A stretch of DNA of 64,000 nt from an uncultured Lachnospiraceae bacterium (GCA_910584945.1 CAJUDY010000001.1:93279-157278), one strand, 5' to 3'; counted from the stretch's first letter, positions 33,735 through 42,251 are shown. The notes: a model not told the origin generated them from the sequence alone. Made by a program: numbers and translations.

Positions 33735-35631
33735 TCCAAGAACAGTCAGAGGACCCGGCGCCCGGGGAAGCCGCAACCCGGGAAAGACTTTAAGACGCCT
33801 GCTTTTCTATATCTGGAAGGACTATAAACTGCACTGTATTGCGGTGGCAATCAGCATCGCGGTCAGTTCCCTGACCGGAGTGATCGGGAACCTGTTCTTA
33901 AGGAGTCTGATCGACGACTATATCCTGCCGTTTCTGGGAGCGAAGGACCCAAGCTTCACCCCATTGCTCCACGCGCTTCTGGTAATGGCCTGTATCTATT
34001 ACGCAGGCACGGCGGCGACCTTCCTCTACGCAAGGCTGATGATCATCATCACCCAGGGGACCTTAAAAGAAATCCGGGACGAGATGTTCACCCATATGGA
34101 ACGTCTGCCCATCAAATACTTTGATACCCATGTCCATGGGGACATTATGAGCTGCTACACCAACGACACGGACACCCTGCGGCAGATGATCAGCCAGAGC
34201 ATTCCCCAGATGCTCAGTTCATCCATCACCATCGTCAGTACCTTTGTGTCCATGCTGGTCTTAAGCGTGCCGCTGACCGTGCTGATCATCCTTATGGTGA
34301 TCGTCATGGTGAGAGCCGTGCGGTTTATCGGCGGCAGAAGCGGCATGTATTTTCTCCGTCAGCAGAAATCCCTCGGCGCATTGAACGGATACATCGAGGA
34401 AATGATGGAGGGCCAGAAGGTCGTGAAGGTGTTCTGCCATGAGGCGGAGGCAAAGGAAAAGTTTGACCGCCTCAATGAGGACCTGTTCGACAGCGCCAAA
34501 AATGCCAATACTTTCGCCAATATCCTGATGCCGGTGATGGCAAACCTGGGGAATATCAACTATGTGCTGACTCTGGCGGTGGGCTCTCTCCTGGCGATCA
34601 ACGGAGTCGGAGGCCTTACCCTGGGAGCGCTGGCGTCCTTCTTACAGCTGACCAGAAGCTTCAATATGCCGATTACCCAGGTGTCCCAGCAGTTCAATTC
34701 CATCGTCATGGCTCTGGCGGGAGCAGAGCGGATCTTTGACCTTCTGGATGAGCCGGAGGAAGTGGACAACGGCTATGTTACCCTGGTCAATGTGACCGAG
34801 GAGCCGGACGGCACGCTGAAGGAGTCCGAGGAGCGGACCGGCGTCTGGGCCTGGAAACATCCACATAAAGCGGAGGGGACCATCACCTACAAGAAGCTCG
34901 AGGGAGACGTGGTCTTAGACGGCGTGGACTTCGGATATACAGACGACAAGATCGTCCTTCATGATATCAAGATGTACGCCAACCCGGGAGAGAAGATCGC
35001 CTTTGTGGGCGCTACCGGCGCGGGCAAGACCACGATCACCAATCTGATCAACCGGTTCTATGATATTCAGGACGGCAAGGTCCGGTATGACGGCATCAAC
35101 ATCAACAAGATTAAGAAGCCGGATCTGCGCCGGTCGCTGGGTATGGTCCTGCAGGATACTCATCTCTTCACCGGAACCATCGCGGACAATATCCGTTACG
35201 GAAAGCTGAACGCTACGGATGAAGAGGTAGTGGCGGCGGCGAAGCTTGCCAACGCCCATTACTTTATCACCCGGCTGCCGGAAGGGTATGACACCATGCT
35301 GAGCGGGGATGGTACCAGCCTCTCCCAGGGAGAGCGGCAGCTCCTGGCCATCGCGCGAGCGGCCATCGCGGACCCGCCGGTGCTGATTCTGGACGAAGCA
35401 ACCTCCAGCATCGACACCCGGACGGAGACCATCGTCCAGAGAGGGATGGATCAGCTGATGAAAGGCCGGACGGTCTTTGTGATTGCCCACCGGCTGTCCA
35501 CGATCAAGAATTCCGACGTGATCATGGTGCTGGAACAGGGACGGATCATCGAGCGGGGCAATCACGAATCCCTTCTTGAGGAGCGGGGAAAATATTATCA
35601 ATTATACACAGGAGCATTTGAACTGTCATGA
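33727..35631 (+). CDS. ABC exporter half-transporter with the catalytic ATP site
   Basis: This is the second half of the heterodimeric exporter, 634 residues. After a basic 25-residue start come six membrane helices and an ATPase domain with Walker A GATGAGKTT, Walker B LILDEATSSID with the catalytic Glu, and the switch His in VIAHRLSTI. Its signature is degenerate (LSQGERQL), which pairs with the partner's degenerate Walker B, exactly the split seen in TM287/288-type exporters. About 50 extra residues sit just before the ATPase core (EEPDGTLKESEERTGVWAWK). I chose ATG 33727, after AAGGGGGCGG and overlapping the previous gene by 8 bases. Confidence 0.93.
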   Translation: MSNPRTVRGPGARGSRNPGKTLRRLLFYIWKDYKLHCIAVAISIAVSSLTGVIGNLFLRSLIDDYILPFLGAKDPSFTPLLHALLVMACIYYAGTAATFLYARLMIIITQGTLKEIRDEMFTHMERLPIKYFDTHVHGDIMSCYTNDTDTLRQMISQSIPQMLSSSITIVSTFVSMLVLSVPLTVLIILMVIVMVRAVRFIGGRSGMYFLRQQKSLGALNGYIEEMMEGQKVVKVFCHEAEAKEKFDRLNEDLFDSAKNANTFANILMPVMANLGNINYVLTLAVGSLLAINGVGGLTLGALASFLQLTRSFNMPITQVSQQFNSIVMALAGAERIFDLLDEPEEVDNGYVTLVNVTEEPDGTLKESEERTGVWAWKHPHKAEGTITYKKLEGDVVLDGVDFGYTDDKIVLHDIKMYANPGEKIAFVGATGAGKTTITNLINRFYDIQDGKVRYDGININKIKKPDLRRSLGMVLQDTHLFTGTIADNIRYGKLNATDEEVVAAAKLANAHYFITRLPEGYDTMLSGDGTSLSQGERQLLAIARAAIADPPVLILDEATSSIDTRTETIVQRGMDQLMKGRTVFVIAHRLSTIKNSDVIMVLEQGRIIERGNHESLLEERGKYYQLYTGAFELS

Positions 35632-36278
35632 GAAAAGCGATCATTTTTGACATGGACGGAACCCTTCTCAATACGCTGGAGGATCTGTATCTTGGCACGA
35701 ACGCGGCTCTTTCGCAATACGGATTTCCGGAGCGTACGCTGGAAGAGGTCCGGCAGTTTGTGGGCAACGGGGCGCGCAACCTGATGATAAGGGCGGTGCC
35801 CGGAGGGGGAGACAACCCGCATCTTGAAGACTGTCTGCGGGCATTTCAAAAGCATTACGGACAGCATATGAATGATCACACCGGTCCCTATGAAGGGATT
35901 CCGGAGCTTTTAGAAAAGCTGTCCGGGGAAGGCTTTTCGATGGCTATCGTGTCTAACAAGCCGGACTTTGCGGTCCGGGAGCTGGCAGAGAAGTTTTTCG
36001 GAGACGTGATCGGGGTTGCCATCGGAGAGTCCGAGGGAGTTCAAAGAAAGCCCGCGCCGGATACGGTGGCGCTGGCGGCGGAGAAGCTCGGCGTTGCTCT
36101 TTGCGACTGCATCTATGTGGGCGACTCCGAGGTGGACCTTCAGACCGCCAATAATTGCAAGATCCCCTGCGTGTCCGTCACCTGGGGATTCCGGGGCAGA
36201 GAGTACCTTCTGAGCCTCGGCGCCCGGCATACGGCGGGAGATACGCAGGAATTATATGAACTCCTTGTCTCACTCTGA
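35628..36278 (+). CDS. HAD-IA phosphatase, phosphoglycolate-phosphatase-like
   Basis: This 216-residue cytosolic phosphatase is of the Gph/PGMB group. Motif I IIFDMDGTLLNTLEDL carries Asp8 and Asp10. A helical cap follows; motif II is MAIVSNKPDF; the Lys is in QRKPAPDTV; motif IV is CIYVGDSEVDLQTANN. The ATG overlaps the stop of the exporter gene (ATGA), so it is translated with the MarR-exporter operon. Whether it detoxifies a phosphorylated exporter substrate or simply rides along is not visible. Confidence 0.87.
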   Translation: MRKAIIFDMDGTLLNTLEDLYLGTNAALSQYGFPERTLEEVRQFVGNGARNLMIRAVPGGGDNPHLEDCLRAFQKHYGQHMNDHTGPYEGIPELLEKLSGEGFSMAIVSNKPDFAVRELAEKFFGDVIGVAIGESEGVQRKPAPDTVALAAEKLGVALCDCIYVGDSEVDLQTANNCKIPCVSVTWGFRGREYLLSLGARHTAGDTQELYELLVSL

Positions 36279-36280
36279 TA

Positions 36281-36309
36281 TTGTCAAAATCAGGAAAATG
36301 GTGTAAGAT
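36281..36309 (+). promoter_or_regulatory. Promoter of the EamA transporter gene
   Basis: TTGTCA at 36281-36286 and TAAGAT at 36304-36309 have a 17-base spacer. The hairpin that follows begins inside the -10 region. Confidence 0.6.
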
Positions 36310-36350
36310 GCAAATATGGCGCTGCGCAGTGTACAGCGCCATATTTGCAT
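36308..36350. promoter_or_regulatory. 17-bp perfect hairpin directly before a ribosome binding site
   Basis: The arm 36308-36324 pairs without mismatch with 36334-36350 around a 9-base loop. No T-run follows; instead GAGAGGAG, the ribosome site of the next gene, begins at once. It could be a 5' stabiliser, an operator across the transcription start, or an attenuator for upstream read-through. Confidence 0.6.
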
Positions 36351-36364
36351 GAGAGGAGATTACG

Positions 36365-37267
36365 ATGAAACAGATGAAGAACAACGCCATGCTGCTTTTG
36401 ACCGCACTGATCTGGGGCTGCGCTTTTGTGGCTCAGAGCGTGGGCATGGATTACGTGGGACCGTTTACCTTTAACTGCGTCCGATGCATGATCGGAAGCG
36501 TGGTTCTGATACCGGTCATTTTTCTGATGGACCGGATGAAAAAGAAAAGTGGAATGAGTGAGGAGGCGCTCCGAAAAGAGAGGGGCGATACCAGGACCAT
36601 TGTGACCGGAGGAATCTGCTGCGGTGTGGTGCTGGCGGCGGCCAGCAGCCTGCAGCAGTTCGGCATCCTGTTTACCACCGTGGGGAAAGCAGGCTTTATC
36701 ACGGCCATGTACATCGTCCTGGTACCGATTCTGGGAATCTTTATCGGCAAGAAGGTTCGGCCTTTGATCCTGGGCTGCGTGGTGATCGCCGTGGCGGGCC
36801 TTTACTTTCTGTGTATGACGGAAACGCTGTCTCTCGGACTCGGAGATCTGCTGGTGCTTGCCTGCGCCTTTGTATTTTCCATTCATATTCTGGTGATCGA
36901 TCATTTTTCCCCGCTGGTGGACGGGGTCCGCATGTCCGCCATTCAGTTCCTGACCGCGGGCCTTATTTGCGCCGTTCCCATGCTGGTGTGGGAGCGCCCT
37001 GTGATGGGAGCGATTTTTACGGCCTGGATGCCGATCCTGTACGCAGGCGTCATGTCCTGCGGTGTGGCCTACACCCTGCAGATCCTGGGTCAGAAAAATG
37101 CGGACCCGGCGGTGGCCTCCCTGCTTTTAAGCCTGGAATCCGTCTTCTCCGTACTGGCAGGCTGGGTCATCCTGGGACAGAGCTTAAACGGCAAGGAACT
37201 CTTTGGCTGCGCTTTGATGTTTGTCTCGATTATCCTGGCGCAGATGCCGGAGAAGAAAGCTGGGTAA
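36365..37267 (+). CDS. EamA/DMT-family membrane transporter
   Basis: This 300-residue protein has about ten hydrophobic helices in two EamA repeats, typical of drug/metabolite transporters that export amino acids or other small molecules. The first helix shows LLLTALIWGCAFVAQ, and the repeat boundary is near residue 150 (LGDLLVLACAFVFSIHILVID). The second repeat includes CGVAYTLQILGQKNADPAVASLLLSLESVFSVLAG, the most conserved stretch. AGAGGAG precedes the ATG. It ends one base before the end of nfo on the opposite strand, with no terminator between. The substrate cannot be predicted. Confidence 0.88.
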   Translation: MKQMKNNAMLLLTALIWGCAFVAQSVGMDYVGPFTFNCVRCMIGSVVLIPVIFLMDRMKKKSGMSEEALRKERGDTRTIVTGGICCGVVLAAASSLQQFGILFTTVGKAGFITAMYIVLVPILGIFIGKKVRPLILGCVVIAVAGLYFLCMTETLSLGLGDLLVLACAFVFSIHILVIDHFSPLVDGVRMSAIQFLTAGLICAVPMLVWERPVMGAIFTAWMPILYAGVMSCGVAYTLQILGQKNADPAVASLLLSLESVFSVLAGWVILGQSLNGKELFGCALMFVSIILAQMPEKKAG

Positions 37268-37268
37268 C

Positions 37269-38138
37269 TTATGTAAGTACATGCGCCCGCAGCATGGCGA
37301 TCTCTTCTTTGTAGGGGGCGCAGGTATTCTTTTTATCGCCGTCTATGGGAATCCAGGGGGTTTCGAGAATCTTGGGAATATCGGCGAAGTCCGGATGGTG
37401 GACGATCCGGTTCAGGGCCTCGAAGCCGATGGCTCCTTTGCCGAGATTTTCATGGCGGTCTTTCTTCGCGCCTCTTGGATTCTTGCTGTCGTTGATGTGG
37501 AAGACGGCGATCTGATCTTTGCCCAGTATATGATCGAACTGTTCGATCACTCCGTCAAAATCCTGTACGATGTCATACCCGCTGTCATGGGTATGGCAGG
37601 TGTCAAAGCAGACCCGGAGTCGGTCCTTTTTGGTCACGCCGTCGTAGATGGTGGCCAGTTCCTCGAAGGAGCGTCCGATTTCGGAGCCTTTGCCGGCCAT
37701 GGTCTCCAGGGCGATAAGGCAGTCGTTGTCGTCGGTCAGCACTTCGTTCAGTCCCCGGATGATGGAGGCGGTCCCGGCTTCCACGCCGGCTCCCACGTGG
37801 GCTCCCGGATGCAGGATCAGGATATGGCTTCCCATGGCGCAGGTGCGGTCAAGTTCCAGACGGAGAAAATTGACGGCCAGCTCATAAGTCTCCGGCTTGA
37901 TGGTGTTGGCCAGATTGATGATATAGGGAGCGTGGACGACGAATTCCTTGATCCCCTTTTCCTTCATCAGCGCCTGGGCCGCCGGGATATTCAGTTCACT
38001 GATCTCTTTTCGCTTGGTATTCTGGGGTGCTCCGGTGTAGAGCATGAAGGTGTTCGCCTCATAAGAGAGCGCCTCCTCCACAGAGCCAAGCATCATTTTT
38101 TTTCCGCTCATTCCCACATGGGAACCGATTTTCAGCAT
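37269..38138 (-). CDS. nfo: Endonuclease IV (AP endonuclease)
   Basis: Nfo cuts DNA next to abasic sites and removes 3' blocking groups during base-excision repair. The 289-residue TIM barrel carries zinc ligands in recognisable blocks: FVVHAPYIINLAN, ILHPGAHVGAG, LIALETMAGKG, CFDTCHTHDSGYD, FHINDSKN, DRHENLGKG and ILETPW. I chose the ATG at 38138, preceded by AAAGGAGAAG on the minus strand; the open frame continues 120 codons further, but that part is antisense to the neighbouring channel gene. It has its own promoter, back to back with that of the channel gene. Confidence 0.96.
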   Translation of the reverse strand: MLKIGSHVGMSGKKMMLGSVEEALSYEANTFMLYTGAPQNTKRKEISELNIPAAQALMKEKGIKEFVVHAPYIINLANTIKPETYELAVNFLRLELDRTCAMGSHILILHPGAHVGAGVEAGTASIIRGLNEVLTDDNDCLIALETMAGKGSEIGRSFEELATIYDGVTKKDRLRVCFDTCHTHDSGYDIVQDFDGVIEQFDHILGKDQIAVFHINDSKNPRGAKKDRHENLGKGAIGFEALNRIVHHPDFADIPKILETPWIPIDGDKKNTCAPYKEEIAMLRAHVLT

Positions 38139-38169
38139 ATGTTCTTCTCCTTTGTATGTTGTTTCGCTT

Positions 38170-38198
38170 AGTATAGTGGATAGAGAGGGAAATGTCAA
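38170..38198 (-). promoter_or_regulatory. Promoter of nfo
   Basis: Read on the minus strand, TTGACA (38193-38198) and TATACT (38170-38175) are 17 bases apart, 32 bases ahead of the nfo start. Confidence 0.85.
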
Positions 38199-38219
38199 AG
38201 GAGAAGACTTTGGAGCTGC

Positions 38220-38248
38220 TTGACAAACCCCTGTATTTTTTCTATACT
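38220..38248 (+). promoter_or_regulatory. Promoter of the TRIC-like channel gene
   Basis: TTGACA at 38220-38225 and TATACT at 38243-38248 are 17 bases apart. This places the transcript start after the upstream ATG at 38251 and so decides for the start at 38284. Confidence 0.85.
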
Positions 38249-38283
38249 GAATGAAGTTTTTACACGAGGTGGCTTGGAGTGTT

Positions 38284-38916
38284 ATGAATATACCGTTTGT
38301 TGTGGAAGTCCTGGGGACCATCGCTTTCTCAATCTCCGGCGCCATGCTGGCCATTGAGCGGAAGATGGACTTATTCGGGGTGTTGTTTCTGGGGCTTGTG
38401 ACGGCGTCGGGAGGCGGCTTTATGCGGGATGTGGTGCTGGGGATCGTGCCGCCGTCCATGTTCATAAGCCCGATGCTGATCCCGGTGGGCCTGATCACTT
38501 CCTTTTATACATTTCTGGCGATTCACTGGAATCAGCATTTGATTCCTTATCTGCCGGAAGGGCTGTTTCAGTGGATTTTGAATTTTACGGACGCGGTGGG
38601 GCTGGGGCTTTTCACGGTGCTTGGGGTGAATGTGGCCATCGACGCGGGATATGGAGACTATCACAGGTTCGTGATTTTTCTCGGTATGCTGACGGGGGTC
38701 GGCGGCGGGATGCTTCGGGATATTCTGGCGGGGTTGACGCCGGCGATCTTGAGAAAGCATATCTACGCCTGCGCGTCGCTTCTTGGAGCGGCGTGTTATG
38801 ATTATCTGCTGCTTTGTATGGAGAAGGGGTATGCGATGTTTGCGGGGGCGGTGATTGTGATGGTGGTACGGATGCTGGCTTATCATTTGAACTGGAATAT
38901 GCCGCGGGCGGTGTGA
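38284..38916 (+). CDS. TRIC-type trimeric cation channel family protein (UPF0126/YicG-like)
   Basis: This is a 210-residue membrane protein with about seven hydrophobic helices in two similar halves. Each half carries the family's glycine-rich motif: LVTASGGGFMRDVVLG and LTGVGGGMLRDILAG. Bacterial members are homologous to the trimeric intracellular cation channels and are thought to pass K+ or similar ions. I chose ATG 38284 after GGAGTG, since the alternative ATG at 38251 would precede the transcript start. The gene is followed by 420 bases of highly structured non-coding DNA. Confidence 0.88.
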   Translation: MNIPFVVEVLGTIAFSISGAMLAIERKMDLFGVLFLGLVTASGGGFMRDVVLGIVPPSMFISPMLIPVGLITSFYTFLAIHWNQHLIPYLPEGLFQWILNFTDAVGLGLFTVLGVNVAIDAGYGDYHRFVIFLGMLTGVGGGMLRDILAGLTPAILRKHIYACASLLGAACYDYLLLCMEKGYAMFAGAVIVMVVRMLAYHLNWNMPRAV

Positions 38917-38974
38917 AAAACAGGGCGAATGCCGTCGGGGAGTTGGCATAAGCGGATTGTTGACATAAGCGGAC

Positions 38975-39158
38975 GCCGTCGCGGGCGGGAGATTCCACCG
39001 CAGGCCCGAGGGCAACGCTCCGCCGAACTAATCGCTAACTTCGACCAGCGGCGCGAGGCCTGTGGGCCTCGCGCCGGGTCTACGTAAGCGCTGGATTTCG
39101 TCAGAGCTAAGGGCGCCCTCTGAAAGGGCCTGCGGGGGAATCTCCCGCCCGCGGCGGC
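38975..39158. repeat. Very long hairpin element (39-bp interrupted stem) between channel gene and argS
   Basis: Bases 38975-39007 pair with 39126-39158 with a single A-G mismatch and one G-T pair. After a 5-base bulge (TGAAA, 39121-39125), 39008-39013 pairs with 39115-39120. The 101-base loop holds a second hairpin: GGCGCGAGGCC at 39050-39060 with GGGCCTCGCGCC around TGTG, flanked by CCAGC/GCTGG. The whole is GC-rich compared with the neighbouring genes and carries no credible gene. It could be a palindromic mobile repeat, a structured RNA or a strong bidirectional transcription barrier. Confidence 0.75.
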
Positions 39159-39180
39159 TGAGCGTTGGCAAGTGGAGATG

Positions 39181-39313
39181 AGAGAGCGGCGGATGCGGAA
39201 CTGAAATCAAAAAACAGCATCTGCCCGAGCGGAGCCCCGGAAGGATTTTACGGAACGAAGTGAGGGAAAATTCTTCCAGATGAGGGGGCGTAGAGAGCGG
39301 CGGATGCGGAACT
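39181..39313 (+). repeat. argS leader with a 22-bp direct repeat and competing hairpins
   Basis: The 22 bases at 39181-39202 recur exactly at 39292-39313. Both contain GGCGGATGCGGAACT. Between them GCATCTGCC (39217-39225) can pair with the first copy (39188-39196), the second copy (39299-39307) or, in part, CAGATG at 39278-39283, so the structures exclude each other. A further hairpin joins GGAAGGATTTT (39239-39249) to AAAATTCTTCC. The second copy ends 12 bases before AGAAGGAGGA of argS. Confidence 0.55.
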
Positions 39314-39337
39314 TTATTATAGAAGGAGGACGATAAA

Positions 39338-41104
39338 GTGAAGAAGATACTGGATTTGATTACGGAGGAGCTTGAGAAGGCGTTTGGGAAAGCTGGTTAT
39401 GACGGGAAATATGCGCGGGTGACGGCGTCGAATCGGCCGGACTTGTGTGAATATCAGTGCAACGGCGCCATGGCGGCGGCGAAGGAGTATCATAAGGCGC
39501 CCATTAAGATTGCCGGAGATGTGGTGGAGGCTTTGGAGAACACCGAAGTTCTGGAGGAGGTTCAGGCGGTGAATCCCGGTTTTATCAATCTGAAGATCAG
39601 CGGAGAGTTTTTAAGCGGTTATCTGAATGCGATGCATAAGGACGAGCGTCTGGGTTACGAAAAGGTGAAGGAGCCGGAGACGATGATGATCGATTACGGC
39701 GGACCCAACGTGGCGAAGCCGCTGCATGTGGGGCATCTTCGCTCGGCGATCATCGGGGAGAGCGTCAAAAGGATCGCCCGGTTCGCGGGGCATCAGGTGA
39801 TCGGGGACGTGCATCTGGGGGACTGGGGACTGCAGATGGGGCTGATTATTACGGAACTGAAGGCCCGCAAGCCCGAGCTTCCTTATTTTGATCCGGACTA
39901 TGCCGGGCCGTATCCAAAGGAAGCGCCTTTTACCATCTCGGAGCTGGAGGAAATCTATCCGACGGCCAGTGCGAAATCCAAGGAAGACGAGGCGTACAAG
40001 GAAGCGGCCATGCAGGCGACTTTTGAGCTGCAACAGGGAAGAAAGGGCTATCAGGCGCTTTTAAAGCATATTCTGAATGTGTCTGTGACGGATCTGAAGC
40101 GGAATTATGCCAATCTGAAGGTGGATTTTGACCTGTGGAAAGGGGAGTCCGACGTACAGCCCTATATTCCGGATATGGTGCAGAAGATGAAAGACGAGGG
40201 CTATGCTCATATGAGCGACGGGGCGCTGGTGGTTGACATAAAAGAAGAAAGCGACACCAAGGAAGTACCGCCCTGTATGCTCTTAAAATCCGACGGGGCG
40301 TCCCTTTATACGACTACGGATCTGGCGACCATTGTAGAGCGCATGAAGCTGTATCAGCCCCGGCAGATCGTCTATGTGGTGGACAAGCGCCAGGAAATGC
40401 ACTTTGTCCAGGTGTTCCGTTGTGCGAGAAAGTGCGGTCTGGTGGGAGAGGATACGGACCTTAAGTTCCTGGGTTTTGGCACCATGAACGGCAAGGACGG
40501 AAAACCCTTCAAGACCAGGGAGGGCGGCGTGATGCGGCTGGAGTATCTGCTGTCGGACATCAATGAAGAGATGTTAAAGAAGATTAAGGAGAGCCGTCCC
40601 ATGAGCGAGGAGGAGGCGGAAGCGATCGCCAAGGTGGTGGGTCTTTCCGCGGTCAAATACGGAGATCTGTCCAATCAGGCGTCCAAGGATTATATCTTCG
40701 ATGTGGACCGGTTCACATCCTCTGAGGGAAATACGGGTCCCTATATCCTGTACACCATCGTGCGGATCAAGTCCATTTTGAAAAAATATGAGGAACAGGC
40801 GGGACTCATTCCGGAAGCGCCCATTCTGGCCTGCGGGAATGAGAGCGAGAAAGCGCTGATGCGGGAGATCGCCAGGTTCAACGCGGTCATGGAGAATGCC
40901 TGTGAGGAACTGGCGCCCCACAAGGTATGCGCCTACATCTATGATCTGGCCAACGCGTTCAATAAATTCTATCATGAGACCAGTATCCTGGGTACGGAGG
41001 AAGAGGCGCTAAGGAACAGCCGGATTCAGCTTCTTGTGCTGACCAGAAGAGTGCTGGAGACCTGCATCGACCTGCTGGGATTCGAGGCGCCGGAGAGGAT
41101 GTAG
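39338..41104 (+). CDS. argS: Arginyl-tRNA synthetase
   Basis: ArgRS is a class I enzyme that charges tRNA-Arg. The 588-residue protein has the family's N-terminal Add-1 domain, then the HIGH-motif block DYGGPNVAKPLHVGHLRSAI and GDVHLGDWGLQMG. The KMSKS region is replaced by GKPFKTREGGV, as is common in ArgRS. The C-terminal DALR anticodon-binding domain includes LYTIVRIKSILKKY. The start is GTG 39338 after AGAAGGAGGA. It follows a structured, repeat-rich leader and is followed after 7 bases by a CPBP protease gene. Confidence 0.96.
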   Translation: MKKILDLITEELEKAFGKAGYDGKYARVTASNRPDLCEYQCNGAMAAAKEYHKAPIKIAGDVVEALENTEVLEEVQAVNPGFINLKISGEFLSGYLNAMHKDERLGYEKVKEPETMMIDYGGPNVAKPLHVGHLRSAIIGESVKRIARFAGHQVIGDVHLGDWGLQMGLIITELKARKPELPYFDPDYAGPYPKEAPFTISELEEIYPTASAKSKEDEAYKEAAMQATFELQQGRKGYQALLKHILNVSVTDLKRNYANLKVDFDLWKGESDVQPYIPDMVQKMKDEGYAHMSDGALVVDIKEESDTKEVPPCMLLKSDGASLYTTTDLATIVERMKLYQPRQIVYVVDKRQEMHFVQVFRCARKCGLVGEDTDLKFLGFGTMNGKDGKPFKTREGGVMRLEYLLSDINEEMLKKIKESRPMSEEEAEAIAKVVGLSAVKYGDLSNQASKDYIFDVDRFTSSEGNTGPYILYTIVRIKSILKKYEEQAGLIPEAPILACGNESEKALMREIARFNAVMENACEELAPHKVCAYIYDLANAFNKFYHETSILGTEEEALRNSRIQLLVLTRRVLETCIDLLGFEAPERM

Positions 41105-41111
41105 AGACAAG

Positions 41112-41951
41112 ATGGAAGACAGAAGAAGAGTAACCTTTGGGGGGCTTTGGAGGAGCCTGTATCCGGTCCTTCTGTATATGGCAATCCAGGTGACGGCCAG
41201 CGTTCTCTTTGTGATGGTGGTCAGCGCGGTGCGGGTGGTTTCCGGAAGCAGTCCCGCGGAACTGTCGGACTATCTCATGGACCGCTTTGTGGAGAGTACG
41301 ATCACCGTAGTGCTGCTGGCGGCCATCGTTACCATTCCCATCTATGGATGGCTGTATTACAAAGATACCCAGAGAAAAAAATGGGCAGGCTGGAAGGAAG
41401 AATGGTTTCCCTTAAGAGAATGGGATCTTCTGTGGGCGATGATCGGAAGCGCCGCTCTGGCGCTGTTCTGCAACGGTCTGGTAAATCTGCTGCCTCTTCG
41501 CGGATGGGAGGACAGCTATGAGGAGGTCAGCGAAGCTCTGTACAGCGGCAGTATCTGGCTTAGGCTGGCGGCTGTGGGCTTCTTCGGTCCGGCGGTAGAG
41601 GAGCTGACCATGCGGGGCCTGATGTATCAGCGCTTCCGGTCCATGATGAGACCTCCGGCGGCGATTTTCTTCAGTGCAGTCGTCTTTGGACTATTCCATG
41701 GCAATCTGGTGCAGGGCGTCTACGCTTTTCTGATTGGTATCTTCTTCGCCTGGCTGATGGAGCGGACCCAGCGGATTCTGGTGCCCATGGTGGGACATAT
41801 GGCGGCGAATCTGTTGGTGGTCCTTTTGCAGGACAGCAATGTTCTGGAAAAATTCTATGGGTCGCCGGAGAGCTTCTGGATCATGATGCTTTTTTGCGGA
41901 GTCCTTTCCCTGTTCGCTGTCCAGATGCTGAAACGGGAAAGAATTGTATAA
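41112..41951 (+). CDS. CPBP-family intramembrane metalloprotease
   Basis: This is a 279-residue membrane protein of the CAAX-protease/bacteriocin-processing family. About seven to eight hydrophobic helices are seen. Motif 1 EELTMRGLMYQRF has Glu163-Glu164 and Arg168; motif 2 is FGLFHGNLVQG with the catalytic-type His; motif 3 is VPMVGHMAANLL. These proteases are linked to self-immunity, stress or lipoprotein handling, but the substrate here is unknown. It lies 7 bases after argS and probably shares its transcript. A long terminator hairpin follows. Confidence 0.88.
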   Translation: MEDRRRVTFGGLWRSLYPVLLYMAIQVTASVLFVMVVSAVRVVSGSSPAELSDYLMDRFVESTITVVLLAAIVTIPIYGWLYYKDTQRKKWAGWKEEWFPLREWDLLWAMIGSAALALFCNGLVNLLPLRGWEDSYEEVSEALYSGSIWLRLAAVGFFGPAVEELTMRGLMYQRFRSMMRPPAAIFFSAVVFGLFHGNLVQGVYAFLIGIFFAWLMERTQRILVPMVGHMAANLLVVLLQDSNVLEKFYGSPESFWIMMLFCGVLSLFAVQMLKRERIV

Positions 41952-41972
41952 AAAAAACAGAAAATTTAACAA

Positions 41973-42033
41973 AACCCCTGTTTTTCGGGCTGAAAAATTT
42001 ATGGTTTTTCCGGAAAACAGGGGTTATTATTTT
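41973..42033 (+). terminator. Large terminator hairpin after the argS unit
   Basis: AACCCCTGTTTT at 41973-41984 pairs perfectly with AAAACAGGGGTT at 42014-42025. An inner stem (CTGAAAAA with TTTTTCCGG) fills the loop, and ATTATTTTTG follows. Confidence 0.8.
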
Positions 42034-42177
42034 TGAAATAAGGGGTAATTCCACAGAAAACAACGCATATTTATAGGACAAATAAAAGGAATGCATTCAA
42101 ATAATCAGTTAATCTGACAATTTGGGCGAGAAAAGGGATTTACAATTCAGAAAGCCGGGTGTAAACTGTTCATGACA

Positions 42178-42207
42178 TTTACAAAAGTGCCGTTGTTCTA
42201 TTAATAC
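42178..42207 (+). promoter_or_regulatory. Possible promoter of gltB-gltD
   Basis: The 300 bases between the CPBP gene and gltB hold the terminator above and then AT-rich sequence. The best promoter is TTTACA at 42178-42183 with TAATAC at 42202-42207 (18-base spacer), 45 bases ahead of gltB. A second TTTACA at 42139 has no good partner. Confidence 0.4.
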
Positions 42208-42251
42208 GGAACCAGACACCCCCATATTTTTCAGAAAGAAGGGTATCACTT

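Noticed and set aside
37221..38171. 316-codon plus-strand frame opposite nfo
   Set aside because: nfo on the minus strand shows all zinc-ligand motifs; the plus frame has none and no ribosome site.
39028..39210. 60-codon minus-strand frame in the argS intergenic region
   Set aside because: It runs through the long hairpin and repeat; no start signal, no known domain.
39181..39337. T-box for arginine before argS
   Set aside because: No sequence close to the T-box core (TGGNACCGCG-like) is present in the leader.
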